Positions 1 through 8,126 are shown, counted from the stretch's first letter. The stretch is DNA of 15,701 nucleotides from Lachnospiraceae bacterium (GCA_003446735.1 DMCJ01000167.1:1-15701); one strand, 5' to 3'. Translations and numbers: made by a program. Notes: generated from the letters alone by a model not told the origin.

Positions 1-289
1 TACGTTCATTAAGCCAGCGCATGTTCGGGGTCTCAAAGCAATGATAGAATATAAAACCGTCTATATAATCTTTTACTATGTCCCTTATCTCATCTGCCGC
101 CCCGACCACTATATTATTGCCGTATGAAATAAAGTTACATGAGATCGGCTTATTATAATAGCTTTTTACGCCCTCTCCCGGATCATAGGAAACCACCACG
201 TTCTCATTTAAGAGAAAATCTCCCGCATCGGCGCCTATGTCCACTGCGGACTGTTCCATAGCGATCCTTAATATGTCCTTATCAGTCAT
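1..289 (-). CDS. GNAT-family N-acetyltransferase, N-terminal part (cut by window edge)
   Basis: The reading frame starts at ATG 289-287 and stays open to base 1, giving 96 visible residues; the C-terminal part lies outside the window. The visible protein starts MTDKDILRIAMEQSAVDIG and carries SCNFISYGNNIVV and HCFETPNMRWLNE. This matches, from memory, the N-terminal region of a clostridial GNAT acetyltransferase family; the acetyl-CoA-binding GNAT core would lie further left and cannot be seen, so the substrate is unknown. A weak purine-rich site (GGGAAG) lies 8 bases before the start. It follows the Smr gene by 46 bases with no terminator between, so it is probably the distal gene of the same transcript. 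The family call rests on recall, not a search. Confidence 0.7.
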   Translation of the reverse strand, partial: MTDKDILRIAMEQSAVDIGADAGDFLLNENVVVSYDPGEGVKSYYNKPISCNFISYGNNIVVGAADEIRDIVKDYIDGFIFYHCFETPNMRWLNER

Positions 290-335
290 CGTCTTTACTT
301 CCCAGATATTTTATGCAGACAAATAACCTTTCTGT

Positions 336-593
336 TTAAAGTTTCCTTAAAACAAGCTCGGTAATGCCGGGATTATTTCCCGCTCTTACTTCCTTTACCT
401 TTTCGTTCCTGCCGTACGAGAACTCATCTTTGATCGCTTCTTTGATGCCGGTCCCGCCATGATAACCGTGGATCACTCTTATGATATAGACCGATCCCGG
501 AGCTTTGTTTACTTCGCTCACGACTTTCTGTAATGCCGGCTCGACCCTCATCCCGTGAAGATCGATTTCTATTATGCCCGATGTGATGTTCAT
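336..593 (-). CDS. Small stand-alone Smr-domain protein
   Basis: This 85-residue protein is almost entirely an Smr (small MutS-related) domain. It has the DLHG motif at residues 11-14 and a glycine-rich loop HGYHGGTGIK at 42-51, followed by the closing GNNPGITELVLRKL strand. Smr domains bind nucleic acid and often have endonuclease activity; in MutS2 they form the C-terminus, but here the domain is free-standing with no ATPase or clamp part. The glycine loop is longer by about two residues than the usual HGxGTGxLR form; I believe a clade of clostridial Smr proteins shares this. The start has a GGGGAG site 4 bases upstream. It sits 24 bases after the acyltransferase stop, in an apparent operon. 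The substrate and role are not known from sequence. Confidence 0.8.
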   Translation of the reverse strand: MNITSGIIEIDLHGMRVEPALQKVVSEVNKAPGSVYIIRVIHGYHGGTGIKEAIKDEFSYGRNEKVKEVRAGNNPGITELVLRKL

Positions 594-617
594 ATCTCTC
601 CCCGCTCTTTTATCCGC

Positions 618-1334
618 CTATGCGGTATGTTTTTTAATCTCATCTTCGATCGCGCCTTTGACCTTTTCGGCTATCTGCGCGCTCTTAAGTCCCTTATAAT
701 CTTCAAAATATATCGGATCGAGAAAATGCACCTGGGTCGTAACACGTTTTATCCCGTTCTTTAATCCGAAAGCCTTATAGGAATCGACCAAAGCCACAGG
801 AACTATCGGCATCTTCGACCAGATCGCCGCTTTAAACGTTCCGGGTATGAAATCAAGGAGATCGTTTCCGTTATTATCATATCCGCCCTCGGGAAATATG
901 ATGATCTTCTTTCCGTTCTTAACTCTCTCGGCCACTAACTTAAGGCACTCATATTGCTGTTTTATGTCATTCTTATCAAGTCTTATCCCATCGACCACAT
1001 CGATGAATTCGTTTAAAAGGATCTGCTTGGATCTCTCCTTGTCTATAACGACCGAGCAGGGTGATTTATGAAAATGCATTATCCCGGGCACGTCAAATTT
1101 ACCCTGATGATTTGATATCATGATATATCCGCCATCTTTCGGGAGCTTATCGATCCCGGAGCATCTGCTCCTTATACGGGCATTTATCATTATGACGCTT
1201 ATCATATGACTGGCCACCCCATATCTGTATTCCTCGGAAAACCAGTCAGTATGACGCATTATGAATCTGATCTTATAAATGTAATAGATTATAAGCGGCA
1301 TTGACACTGTGATGACAAAATAGTATCTGATCAT
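618..1334 (-). CDS. PlsC-type 1-acyl-sn-glycerol-3-phosphate acyltransferase
   Basis: The 238-residue protein has the four acyltransferase blocks of the PlsC/AGPAT family: NHQGKFD at 75-81 (the catalytic HX4D, His76/Asp81), the IRLDKND region near 117-123, FPEGG at 147-151, and the proline block MPIVPVALVD at 175-184. Such enzymes transfer an acyl group to lysophosphatidate to make phosphatidate at the inner face of the cytoplasmic membrane. A hydrophobic N-terminal segment (about residues 4-22) can anchor it. Length is normal for the family. The start codon is preceded by AGGAAG at a 7-base distance and by AAGGAG directly abutting it; I keep the first ATG because the anchor segment follows it. 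Clostridia often carry several PlsC paralogs, so I do not claim this is the housekeeping copy; the acceptor could be another lysolipid. Confidence 0.85.
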   Translation of the reverse strand: MIRYYFVITVSMPLIIYYIYKIRFIMRHTDWFSEEYRYGVASHMISVIMINARIRSRCSGIDKLPKDGGYIMISNHQGKFDVPGIMHFHKSPCSVVIDKERSKQILLNEFIDVVDGIRLDKNDIKQQYECLKLVAERVKNGKKIIIFPEGGYDNNGNDLLDFIPGTFKAAIWSKMPIVPVALVDSYKAFGLKNGIKRVTTQVHFLDPIYFEDYKGLKSAQIAEKVKGAIEDEIKKHTA

Positions 1335-1349
1335 CTCCTTACTTCCTAT

Positions 1350-1361
1350 CCGGATATCCGG
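1350..1361. repeat. 12-bp perfect palindrome in the gap before the acyltransferase gene
   Basis: CCGGATATCCGG is a perfect inverted repeat within the 38-base gap between the dehydrogenase stop and the acyltransferase start. It is followed on the minus strand by the ribosome binding site. It could be an operator or a small RNA fold; nothing else supports a role, and chance is possible. Confidence 0.35.
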
Positions 1362-1372
1362 GCATAATATCC

Positions 1373-2338
1373 TTATTTGGTATAATCGTAAAATCCTTTA
1401 CCGGCATTTACTCCGGTCTCGCCCTTATCTATCTTCTCTTTTAAGAGCTTTCCGATCTTGTTGCTCATGCTCCCCTCAGTATGAGCATCCGGCTTCATCT
1501 GGTTTATATTATATGCAGTCTCAAGTCCCACGATATCAAGGATCTTAAAAGGTCCCGCAGGCGCTCCCGTTGCAAGCTGCCATGTGGTATCGATGGTCTC
1601 GGGATCGGATACTCCGTTAGCCCAGAGTGACTGAGCAGCCGTAAGGAAAGGAACCAGCATTGAATTTAAGATATAGCCGGGCTGCTCCTTAAACAGCTTA
1701 AGCGGTACCATACCGATCTGCGCTGCAAATTCAACGACCGCATCGTAATATTCCTGTTTTGTTCCGGGATGACCCATGATCTCCGCGGTGTTGTTCTTCC
1801 AGATCGTGTTAGCGAAATGAAGTGAAAGATATTTCTCGGGCCTTCCGGTGTGCTCTGCGAACATGCTCGGAAGAAGGGTGGATGAATTGGTGACTAAAAT
1901 GGTCTTTTCATCAAGAACATCCTTAACCTTTTCATATACGCCTATTTTGGCTTCGGGATCCTCGGACATTGATTCGATCACTATATCCGCTCCCGATACT
2001 GCCTTTGCGATATCAAGCTCGATGCTTATCTTTTCTTCAAAATTCTTCTTAGCCCTGTTTATATCTTCATCTATCATTTCAGCAGTAGCTGTATTAAAAT
2101 CTCTCACAAGACCCCTGGGATAAACATATGCTCCCATAGGATTTCCTATAAGGGCTTTTGTCTTTGTAAGATCCTCGATCATCAGATCCGAATATCTTTT
2201 TATCTTCGGTCTGGTCCTTTCTATTGAGCCCTCGCTCCTTAACCAGAACACCGTATCGCATCCCCAATATGCGCACATCAGTCCTATCTGAGTTCCTAAA
2301 ACTCCTCCTCCAAGTACCGTCACTTTCTTAAATTCCAT
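1373..2338 (-). CDS. 3-hydroxyacyl-CoA dehydrogenase family protein
   Basis: The 321-residue protein has an N-terminal Rossmann fold with the NAD motif GGGVLG (10-15), then the catalytic region of 3-hydroxyacyl-CoA (3-hydroxybutyryl-CoA) dehydrogenases: NSS at 151-153, His174 in LSLHFANTIW and Glu186 in AEIM, followed by the C-terminal helical domain that begins PGYILNSML (220-228). The family oxidises L-3-hydroxyacyl-CoA with NAD(P)+ or runs in reverse in butyrate formation. The usual HFFNP sequence after the catalytic His is replaced by HFANTIWKNN, which marks a divergent subgroup, so the true substrate may not be 3-hydroxybutyryl-CoA. I start at ATG 2338 because AGGAGG lies 10 bases upstream; the frame is open 13 codons further but lacks a site there. 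No thiolase, crotonase or acyl-CoA dehydrogenase gene is nearby, unlike the central butyrate operon. Confidence 0.8.
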   Translation of the reverse strand: MEFKKVTVLGGGVLGTQIGLMCAYWGCDTVFWLRSEGSIERTRPKIKRYSDLMIEDLTKTKALIGNPMGAYVYPRGLVRDFNTATAEMIDEDINRAKKNFEEKISIELDIAKAVSGADIVIESMSEDPEAKIGVYEKVKDVLDEKTILVTNSSTLLPSMFAEHTGRPEKYLSLHFANTIWKNNTAEIMGHPGTKQEYYDAVVEFAAQIGMVPLKLFKEQPGYILNSMLVPFLTAAQSLWANGVSDPETIDTTWQLATGAPAGPFKILDIVGLETAYNINQMKPDAHTEGSMSNKIGKLLKEKIDKGETGVNAGKGFYDYTK

Positions 2339-2379
2339 TTTGCTTATGCCTCCTGTTTTGCTTTTGATATATGTCACCG

Positions 2380-3603
2380 CTATTTTTTAAGTTCAGCGGA
2401 ATCATAGATATAATTTACTGCTTCAAGCAGCTTATCTAACCTTCCCGATCCGGGAGGTGTGATCCCCACGATCATATATGCGGAATTTCCCCGGATGATG
2501 TAATAGATCGCTCCGTCATATTTATGGTTGCCGTTATCGCTAAGGCCCGTTCCGTCCAGTTTTATACCGTATCCGATATCCTGCTTCCTTTCGGCCTTTC
2601 CGTTAAGCCTGGATCCGGGCATTACCTGCTCCATCGTCCTTGTAAGATACTGGGCTAAAGTCGAGAGCTCGCCGTCATTGTATTTGCCCATCTCTCCGCC
2701 CGAAAAACCGACATCGTCCTGCTTGAATATTATGATGACATCGATATCATCTTCGTTTTGCTTTTCCTCAAACAGATTCTCGGGAATGAATACCTTTATA
2801 TCTCCCTTATCAACACCTGCCATGGATGAGATAAAGTTGTTCGCAAGATTTGCATAGGTTGATCCCGCTTCAAATCCCCTCGGAACATACATGACTATAT
2901 CGCCCATTTCCACGGGTGTGGAATCATTCTTCTTTGCTTCGTCGGCATCGGGCTCGTATCCGTCTATCTTAGCCTTAAGCATCCCGGGATCATAGGGGAT
3001 ATCCACGGAAAGATAATCCTCAAGTTCGCCTATGACAGCTTCAGTATTTTCATTTTCGTTCCGGGAGTCGACCTTAAGGGTGATGTTAATTATCCGTCCG
3101 TCCGAAAGCTCAAACATCATATGATCCACCCACTGTCCGTAATAGGACTTGCTGGGATCGTCAAATATCAGATATGAAACACCGGCGCCGTATCCAAGAT
3201 CACCCAATCCTGCGATCTTATCTACGGAAAGATCGCTGTATTCCGAGGCTTTGTCCCTGTAGTCGCGCTCTAAGGTATATACAAGCCTTTCATCTACGCT
3301 CTTGTTTTTTACTTCATCGGAATAAAGAGGATTCAGGTTGGCTTCGCACTCCACTCCGTCTTTATTTGCTATCGCGGTGGTATTCCCGACATAGGCCTTT
3401 TCGTCTATAGGAAGATAAAGAACCGTCTCCTTATCGCCGCTTTTTAAGGTATAGTCTTTTAAATGCGTAAATCCCGTATAGCCGGCAACATCTTCACCGA
3501 AGGCAGGCTTTTCTATTACAGGTACTTCCTCTTTCTTACCGCATGCGGATAAGATGATCGCAGTAAATAGGATGCACGCCGGCATCATGATTTTTTTGTT
3601 CAT
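2380..3603 (-). CDS. Predicted lipoprotein with apparent tandem domain duplication, function unknown
   Basis: The 407-residue protein has a type II signal peptide with lipobox LSAC (18-21), so Cys21 should be lipidated and the protein held on the outer face of the membrane. I do not recognise a named domain. Two halves of similar layout are visible: a strand with VLYLP (61-65), later GDLGYG (134-139), then a strand and a helix ending near 202; and IVMYVP (236-241), later QDIGYG (341-346), then strands and a final helix to 405. This suggests duplication of one alpha/beta domain. GGAGG lies 10 bases before ATG 3603. The gene starts 19 bases after the stop of a remnant frame at 3623 and is followed, 41 bases later, by the dehydrogenase gene. 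Codon use matches its neighbours. Its job cannot be inferred. Confidence 0.75.
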   Translation of the reverse strand: MNKKIMMPACILFTAIILSACGKKEEVPVIEKPAFGEDVAGYTGFTHLKDYTLKSGDKETVLYLPIDEKAYVGNTTAIANKDGVECEANLNPLYSDEVKNKSVDERLVYTLERDYRDKASEYSDLSVDKIAGLGDLGYGAGVSYLIFDDPSKSYYGQWVDHMMFELSDGRIINITLKVDSRNENENTEAVIGELEDYLSVDIPYDPGMLKAKIDGYEPDADEAKKNDSTPVEMGDIVMYVPRGFEAGSTYANLANNFISSMAGVDKGDIKVFIPENLFEEKQNEDDIDVIIIFKQDDVGFSGGEMGKYNDGELSTLAQYLTRTMEQVMPGSRLNGKAERKQDIGYGIKLDGTGLSDNGNHKYDGAIYYIIRGNSAYMIVGITPPGSGRLDKLLEAVNYIYDSAELKK

Positions 3604-3622
3604 ATCAGAATATCCTCCGGTA

Positions 3623-3793
3623 TCAATGTTTGCTGTATGTTATTTTGATATTGGTAAGTGCTACCTGATCTCCGGTAAGGCAGACATAAACATCTTTTGC
3701 CTGATCATCGTAGATCATGCTTATAAGCTTGATGCTTATACCCATGTTTTCGGTTTCGATCGTTACTTCTTTTTTCCCGGCTTTACTCTCTAT
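3623..3793 (-). pseudogene. C-terminal remnant of an unrecognised protein
   Basis: A frame of 56 codons with no suitable start runs up to a TGA at 3625-3623, just before the lipoprotein's ribosome binding site. It encodes ESKAGKKEVTIETENMG, then ISIKLISMIYDDQAKDVYVC, then LTGDQVALTNIKITYSKH. Codon choice (ATC/ATA, GAT, AAA) matches the neighbouring genes and the pattern of alternating hydrophobic residues looks like beta strands, so I read it as the real end of a gene whose 5' part is lost. An internal ATG could give a short peptide, but no ribosome binding site is seen. The strand-rich tail recalls domains found at the end of membrane-bound DUF4179-type proteins, but this is only a weak impression. 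Confidence 0.5.
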
Positions 3794-3857
3794 TCAGGCA
3801 CGCTCCGCTTAAAAAGAGCATTACATTTAATTGATGATCTTTGATCAGTTCGTACAT
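3783..3857 (-). pseudogene. N-terminal fragment beginning MYELIKDHQLNVMLFLSGAC
   Basis: ATG 3857-3855 opens a 24-codon frame that ends at TAA 3785-3783, in a different frame from the remnant it overlaps. Its first 20 residues, MYELIKDHQLNVMLFLSGAC, look like the conserved beginning (short helix then first membrane segment) of multi-membrane-span sensor proteins that I recall from Lachnospiraceae. The membrane segment breaks off after SGAC. I infer that a deletion removed most of this gene and joined its first codons to the tail of another gene. It may still be translated as a short peptide; the upstream ribosome binding site is poor. Confidence 0.45.
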
Positions 3858-3944
3858 TTTATTAACCAGTTACCCCATAATAAAAATCATACAAAGATAT
3901 AATAATACAAAATTCAATGGTTTTCCACAGTTTTTTTGTGGTTT
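3858..3944. other. AT-rich non-coding stretch between the transglutaminase gene and the remnants
   Basis: These 87 bases are much richer in A and T than the genes around them. On the minus strand there is a -10-like TATGAT (complement of 3886-3891), with a TTGAAT 20 bases upstream, a spacing too long for a good sigma-A promoter. It may nevertheless drive the genes to the left. A CCACA/TGTGG hairpin (3925-3941) lies just after the transglutaminase stop but has no T-run after it on the minus strand, so a terminator is not supported. Confidence 0.35.
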
Positions 3945-6038
3945 TCACCTTTGTCCGTAAAGGATATTTTCGTATGTTTCTATAAACGAAATATCCTCAT
4001 CGGGCGCCTCATATCTTAAGCGTTCGGAATATTCCATGAGCGTTTCCTCTCTTTTCTTTCCGAGGCGCTTTCTTTTAAGCATCTCCATCTTCCGTTTGCA
4101 GTCATATTCCGCCTTCTTAAGGTCGTCCATGCGGGAATATCTCACAAACCTTATAAGCCTGTCGATCGCAAATATCAATAAAGAAAGCACGACGCCGGAT
4201 AATACGGGGATGAGGATCTGATATATATTAAATGTCCCTTTCACGCTTTCTTTAAGCTCATCCCCGAGATCTTCTTCGTTTATATCCTCTTCTTTAGCTT
4301 TCTTTGCTTTTACGCTCTCTGCCTCGCCCGCTTTTGCGGTGCCTGAAAGCTCCCAAGAAGTCTCCACATGCATTCCGGGAGTAGGCTCGAAACTTACCCA
4401 TCCTATTCCGTCTAAATATGCTTCAGGCCAGGCATGCGCACAGTTTGAACTTACCTTATTTACGCTCTCTTTTCCGAGCGGCACCCTGTAACCCTGAACA
4501 TATCTCGCGGGGATACCCTCAGAGCGGGCTATGATAACAAAAGCCGAGGCAAAATAGCTGCAGTATCCCTCCTTCATATCAAACAGAAAATAATCTAAAA
4601 ATCCGGCTTCATCCCTGACACTCAGCGGCAGTCTGCCGGGCTTTTCGCTGTATTTATATGCTGAGAGCATCTCTTCTATGGCGCACAGTTTTTCGTAATC
4701 GCTGTCCGCTTTATTAAGATGATCCTCGATATACGCCTCTGCCTTATCGGATATCTCAGTCTCGGGAAGATATGTCTTATATATATCCTCGTGATATTTC
4801 TGATAATCCTCAAACGTAAGACTCGTTAAGACTCCGCATTCCCTGAGCGCAGCATCGAAGCTTTCCTTTGTAACTTCATGGCTTTCAGATGCAAGATATG
4901 CAAAAGCATCCGAATCCCGGTTTACTCTGTAAAACACGGAAACATAGGGGAATCTCGCGTTTTTCTTATCCGTGAAACTGTAATCGGATCCGCTTATCTT
5001 CTTTTCATCCGCCTCTCCTCTTACGGATATCACCTTAGGCGGAATGAACATGCACAGCGTATGCATATCCTTATATTCGGTCGTAAGGCTCGTCTTTTTA
5101 AGATAATCCGTTACGGGTCTTTCACCCCCGTTATCAAGTATGGCGCTCATCGTTTCTATGGAATCAAGGAAACGTTCATCAACGGTGTTTTTGTCCTTTT
5201 TATCCCAGCTTCGTCCGTCAAACCTGTCAAAGGTCTTTCCGGATAGATAGATGCATCTGTCCCTTTCCGACGTCATCTTAAGCTCCATCACCTTTCTCTC
5301 GGATCTTTCAAGATCTCCTCCCGGAGCCGCCCTGTCCGAAAATCCGATGATCGGCGTATCTTTGTCCCATTCGTTCCCGCTTATGAAGTTTTCGCTTATC
5401 CTTATATACTGGCTCTTTGCAAATTCGGATATCTTCTTTACGATCTTCCAGTCATAGGGCTTTGACGGGATGCTAATGAACATGATGACGATGAACACAA
5501 AAAGGACAAACGGCATCACACCGACGGTGTGTTTTTTAACATCCGTATCTCCTTCTTTTATGCTGCGTCTTTGCAGCTCATCGATACTGACAAAGATGAT
5601 GAACATAAAGATAAGGCTGGTACAAAGCTTATTTACGTACATATTAAAGGCATAGGAATATATAAGATATCCCGCTCCGGCAAATGCGATAATGGCACGG
5701 ATGAGCCTGTATCTTTCCCATATCAGAAAAGCTGCAAAACAGATCATATCGATAAAGATGAGGATAATGATCCATAAGTTTTCTTTAAATATCGGGTATC
5801 CCGCATCAGAGGGCGTAAACACAAAATAAGAAAGGATAAATGCAAAGATGACGCCTGAAAGGACGGTCCTTCCCCTTAACCTTAAATGCTTCATGATAAG
5901 AACGACAAAAAGAACGACTACGGAAACACAGACCATGTTAAACAGTCTTATATCATCGTTTATATACCTTCTTGAAACGGAAGTAACGGAAAGAACGAAG
6001 GGTAAAAAGAATATAAGATCGTAGATAAACCCGGTCAT
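3945..6038 (-). CDS. TgpA-like membrane transglutaminase-domain protein
   Basis: The 697-residue protein has about seven hydrophobic segments in residues 5-190, a long extracytoplasmic region with a transglutaminase core, one more membrane segment (about 606-626) and a charged cytoplasmic tail to 697. The core shows Cys493 in GYCSYFASAF, the GIPARYVQGYR stretch (508-518) and His535 in AHAWPEAYLDGIGW. The third catalytic acid is Glu551 in FEPTPG, where many relatives have Asp; Glu is frequent in Firmicute and actinobacterial members. This is the layout of TgpA/DUF3488 proteins. The chemistry may be a cysteine transferase or peptidase acting at the cell surface. It starts at ATG 6038, overlapping the DUF58 stop in an ATGA, with GGGGAGG 7 bases upstream: translational coupling. 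Together with the next two genes it forms the MoxR/DUF58/transglutaminase module. The substrate is unknown. Confidence 0.88.
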   Translation of the reverse strand: MTGFIYDLIFFLPFVLSVTSVSRRYINDDIRLFNMVCVSVVVLFVVLIMKHLRLRGRTVLSGVIFAFILSYFVFTPSDAGYPIFKENLWIIILIFIDMICFAAFLIWERYRLIRAIIAFAGAGYLIYSYAFNMYVNKLCTSLIFMFIIFVSIDELQRRSIKEGDTDVKKHTVGVMPFVLFVFIVIMFISIPSKPYDWKIVKKISEFAKSQYIRISENFISGNEWDKDTPIIGFSDRAAPGGDLERSERKVMELKMTSERDRCIYLSGKTFDRFDGRSWDKKDKNTVDERFLDSIETMSAILDNGGERPVTDYLKKTSLTTEYKDMHTLCMFIPPKVISVRGEADEKKISGSDYSFTDKKNARFPYVSVFYRVNRDSDAFAYLASESHEVTKESFDAALRECGVLTSLTFEDYQKYHEDIYKTYLPETEISDKAEAYIEDHLNKADSDYEKLCAIEEMLSAYKYSEKPGRLPLSVRDEAGFLDYFLFDMKEGYCSYFASAFVIIARSEGIPARYVQGYRVPLGKESVNKVSSNCAHAWPEAYLDGIGWVSFEPTPGMHVETSWELSGTAKAGEAESVKAKKAKEEDINEEDLGDELKESVKGTFNIYQILIPVLSGVVLSLLIFAIDRLIRFVRYSRMDDLKKAEYDCKRKMEMLKRKRLGKKREETLMEYSERLRYEAPDEDISFIETYENILYGQR

Positions 6039-7195
6039 CTCATTTCCTCCCCTTTCACATCGGCTCTTACCTTTACGATGTCTTTGTCTCTGCCTTTTAA
6101 GAGGACTTCATTTTCATCATTTCCGATAAGATATATCCTTACTGGAACGCGGTTCGTATTTATAAGATCGATCGCATTTTCATCCTCATCATCAAGCTTT
6201 GATAATATGAATATCAGCATGCGATATCCGAAAAGACCTCCCTTATCCCCGATATCAAGACTGAGTAAAGAAAGACTTTCCTCTTTCCTGAACATATATC
6301 TGCACATCTTTCCGTACACGCCTTCAAAATCGGTCATGTTTTGAACCGATGTGCATTCCGTTTCCCTGTCTTTTAATATCACATCTACAGGGACATTATT
6401 TTCCATGTAATAAAGCGAAAGCGATATGAGTCTTTCAACCGCGCTGTTTTCTACAGGAAGATATTCTTCTTCTAACTTATGATATCTTCCCGGATCAAGC
6501 ACTATCGCTATACCGCTTTTTTCCTGACCGCACTTTTCCCTTATCATATATTTTTGCATCGCGGCGCTCGATCTGTGATTTAAAAGCCTTATGTCATCAC
6601 CGGGGATATATTCCCTTACGGGTATGTCGGGCTCTGTCTTTTTAATGAGATTTTCCCTGTTTTCATCAAAGGACATCTCTTTCCCCGGAGTATCCGTGAT
6701 CCGTTTTATGAAAGGTATCACTATGACTGAAAGGGGCTCCTTTATCTTAAACTTTATTTCAAAAAGGTTGAGGTAATCCCTTATCGTTATCTCCTTTATA
6801 CCGACCTTATACTCTCCCCTGTAAAAGCAGACGATCCTTGTCTTTTTTGTTATGGATGACTTCGGGGGAAGCTCATATGTTACGGATTCATCTATGTCCG
6901 AGATATTTGAAAAGGATGAATAAAAAGAAAGCTTTATCGCAGAAAAAGAAAACCATCCCTCATTATGAAGGGTGATATAGAAATCGGTCGGTGTATCGGC
7001 CGTCATATTCCTGCCGTCCGATCTCTGATATATCTTAAGAGAATAAAAAACGATCAGGATATAGGCTATGGATAAAAGCGGGATTAGTACTGATGTAAAG
7101 AAAAAGATGTAAGTGAGCGGACCGCCGCGAAGAGTTATCCCGACAAGCGATATCAATATGAAGATGATCGATACCGCTATCCCTTTATTTTTCAT
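6035..7195 (-). CDS. DUF58 domain protein, membrane-anchored
   Basis: The 386-residue protein has two N-terminal membrane segments (about 7-20 and 27-50), an extracytoplasmic or membrane-near strand-rich region (60-160), and the DUF58 signature REYIPGDDIRLLNHRSSA at 194-211. In most family members the residue corresponding to His207 is Trp. After it comes IAIVLDPGR (229-237), the start of a von Willebrand A-like fold typical of the family. DUF58 proteins almost always sit next to a MoxR ATPase and are thought to be its partner, possibly assembling or activating other proteins; the biochemical role is not settled. The start overlaps the MoxR gene's end by 11 bases, with GGAG 6 bases upstream. 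The 4-base overlap with the transglutaminase gene points to one transcript and a shared complex. Confidence 0.87.
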   Translation of the reverse strand: MKNKGIAVSIIFILISLVGITLRGGPLTYIFFFTSVLIPLLSIAYILIVFYSLKIYQRSDGRNMTADTPTDFYITLHNEGWFSFSAIKLSFYSSFSNISDIDESVTYELPPKSSITKKTRIVCFYRGEYKVGIKEITIRDYLNLFEIKFKIKEPLSVIVIPFIKRITDTPGKEMSFDENRENLIKKTEPDIPVREYIPGDDIRLLNHRSSAAMQKYMIREKCGQEKSGIAIVLDPGRYHKLEEEYLPVENSAVERLISLSLYYMENNVPVDVILKDRETECTSVQNMTDFEGVYGKMCRYMFRKEESLSLLSLDIGDKGGLFGYRMLIFILSKLDDEDENAIDLINTNRVPVRIYLIGNDENEVLLKGRDKDIVKVRADVKGEEMR

Positions 7196-8126
7196 TTCCC
7201 CTCTCCATCGGAACCGGGATCTTAAGGATCAATGATCTAAGCAAAACACTGCTCTCCTTTTTCTCAAGTCGCATCTGGGTAGATAATATCATCCTGTGTG
7301 AAAGAACGGGAAGTGCCACAGCCTTGACATCATCAGGTTTGACAAAGTCCCGTCCGTTTAAAAAGGCCTTCGCGCGGGATGCTTCTGTAAGATGGATAAG
7401 GGCTCTCGGACTTGCGCCTAAGATAAAACCGTTTTCATTTCTGGTAGATGCGATGATCTTTCTTATGTATGAAAGTATGGCATCGCTTATAAAGACCTTC
7501 TTTACTTCTTCCCTTAATCTTATCACATCGTCTTTATCAAGCACCGGCTTTATATCATCTAAGCTCTTTCCATCGATACGGTCCTTAAGCATCTTAAGTT
7601 CCTGCTCTTCGTCCGGATATCCTATGCTTATCCTCATCATAAAGCGGTCGAGCGAAGCTTCGGGAAGCGGATATGTACCCGTAAACGTCATCGGATTCTG
7701 CGTAGCTATTACCATGAACGGATCGGGAAGCGGATATATCTTATCATCCACCGTGACCTGCGATTCCGCCATTGCTTCAAGGAGCGCGGACTGGGTCTTC
7801 GGAGAAGTACGGTTTAATTCATCCGCTAAGACGATGTTCTTCATTACGGCGCCTGCTCTGTAGGAAAATTCTCCCCTCTTCATATCATAGACGCTCATTC
7901 CCGTCACATCGCCGGGCATCGTATCCGGAGTAAACGATATGCGTCCGAAAGAAAGCCCCAAAGATGAAGCAAAACATCTTGCAAGCGTTGTCTTTCCGAC
8001 TCCGGGAACATCCTCCATAAGGATATGGCCATTTGCGAGAAAACAGCAGATAAGATCATCCACCACTTCCTCTTTACCGACAAAATATTCGTTTAACTGT
8101 TTTCTTAAAAGATCTGTTTTTTCCAT
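7185..8126 (-). CDS. MoxR-family AAA+ ATPase
   Basis: The 313-residue protein has all the AAA+ elements: Walker A GVGKTT (42-47), Walker B IVLADELNR (98-106, Asp102/Glu103), sensor 1 ATQNP (141-145), the EASLDRF arginine region (156-162) and sensor 2 GASPRA (237-242). MoxR ATPases are cytosolic ring-forming chaperone-like enzymes that work with DUF58 or von Willebrand A proteins. I chose ATG 8126, which follows AAGGA by 4 bases. A TTG at 8159 in the same frame would add 11 residues and overlap the upstream stop, but has only a weak AAAGG before it; the longer form is possible. The gene starts 22 bases after the solute-binding protein stop, with no terminator, so it is probably on the kinase transcript. 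It is the first gene of the three-gene module. Confidence 0.93.
   Translation of the reverse strand: MEKTDLLRKQLNEYFVGKEEVVDDLICCFLANGHILMEDVPGVGKTTLARCFASSLGLSFGRISFTPDTMPGDVTGMSVYDMKRGEFSYRAGAVMKNIVLADELNRTSPKTQSALLEAMAESQVTVDDKIYPLPDPFMVIATQNPMTFTGTYPLPEASLDRFMMRISIGYPDEEQELKMLKDRIDGKSLDDIKPVLDKDDVIRLREEVKKVFISDAILSYIRKIIASTRNENGFILGASPRALIHLTEASRAKAFLNGRDFVKPDDVKAVALPVLSHRMILSTQMRLEKKESSVLLRSLILKIPVPMERGNEK

Noticed and set aside
3554..3844. Plus-strand open frame (96 codons) across the gap at 3604-3844
   Set aside because: It overlaps the lipoprotein signal peptide in antisense, has no ribosome binding site, and the minus strand there shows better protein-like remnants.
3925..3941. CCACA/TGTGG hairpin as a terminator for the transglutaminase gene
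   Set aside because: The stem is only 5 bp and no T-run follows on the minus strand; the T-run is in the loop on the other strand.
7324..7863. Long plus-strand open frame (179 codons) opposite the MoxR gene
   Set aside because: It is antisense to conserved AAA+ motifs, is Ser-rich as expected for a mirror frame, and has no ribosome binding site.
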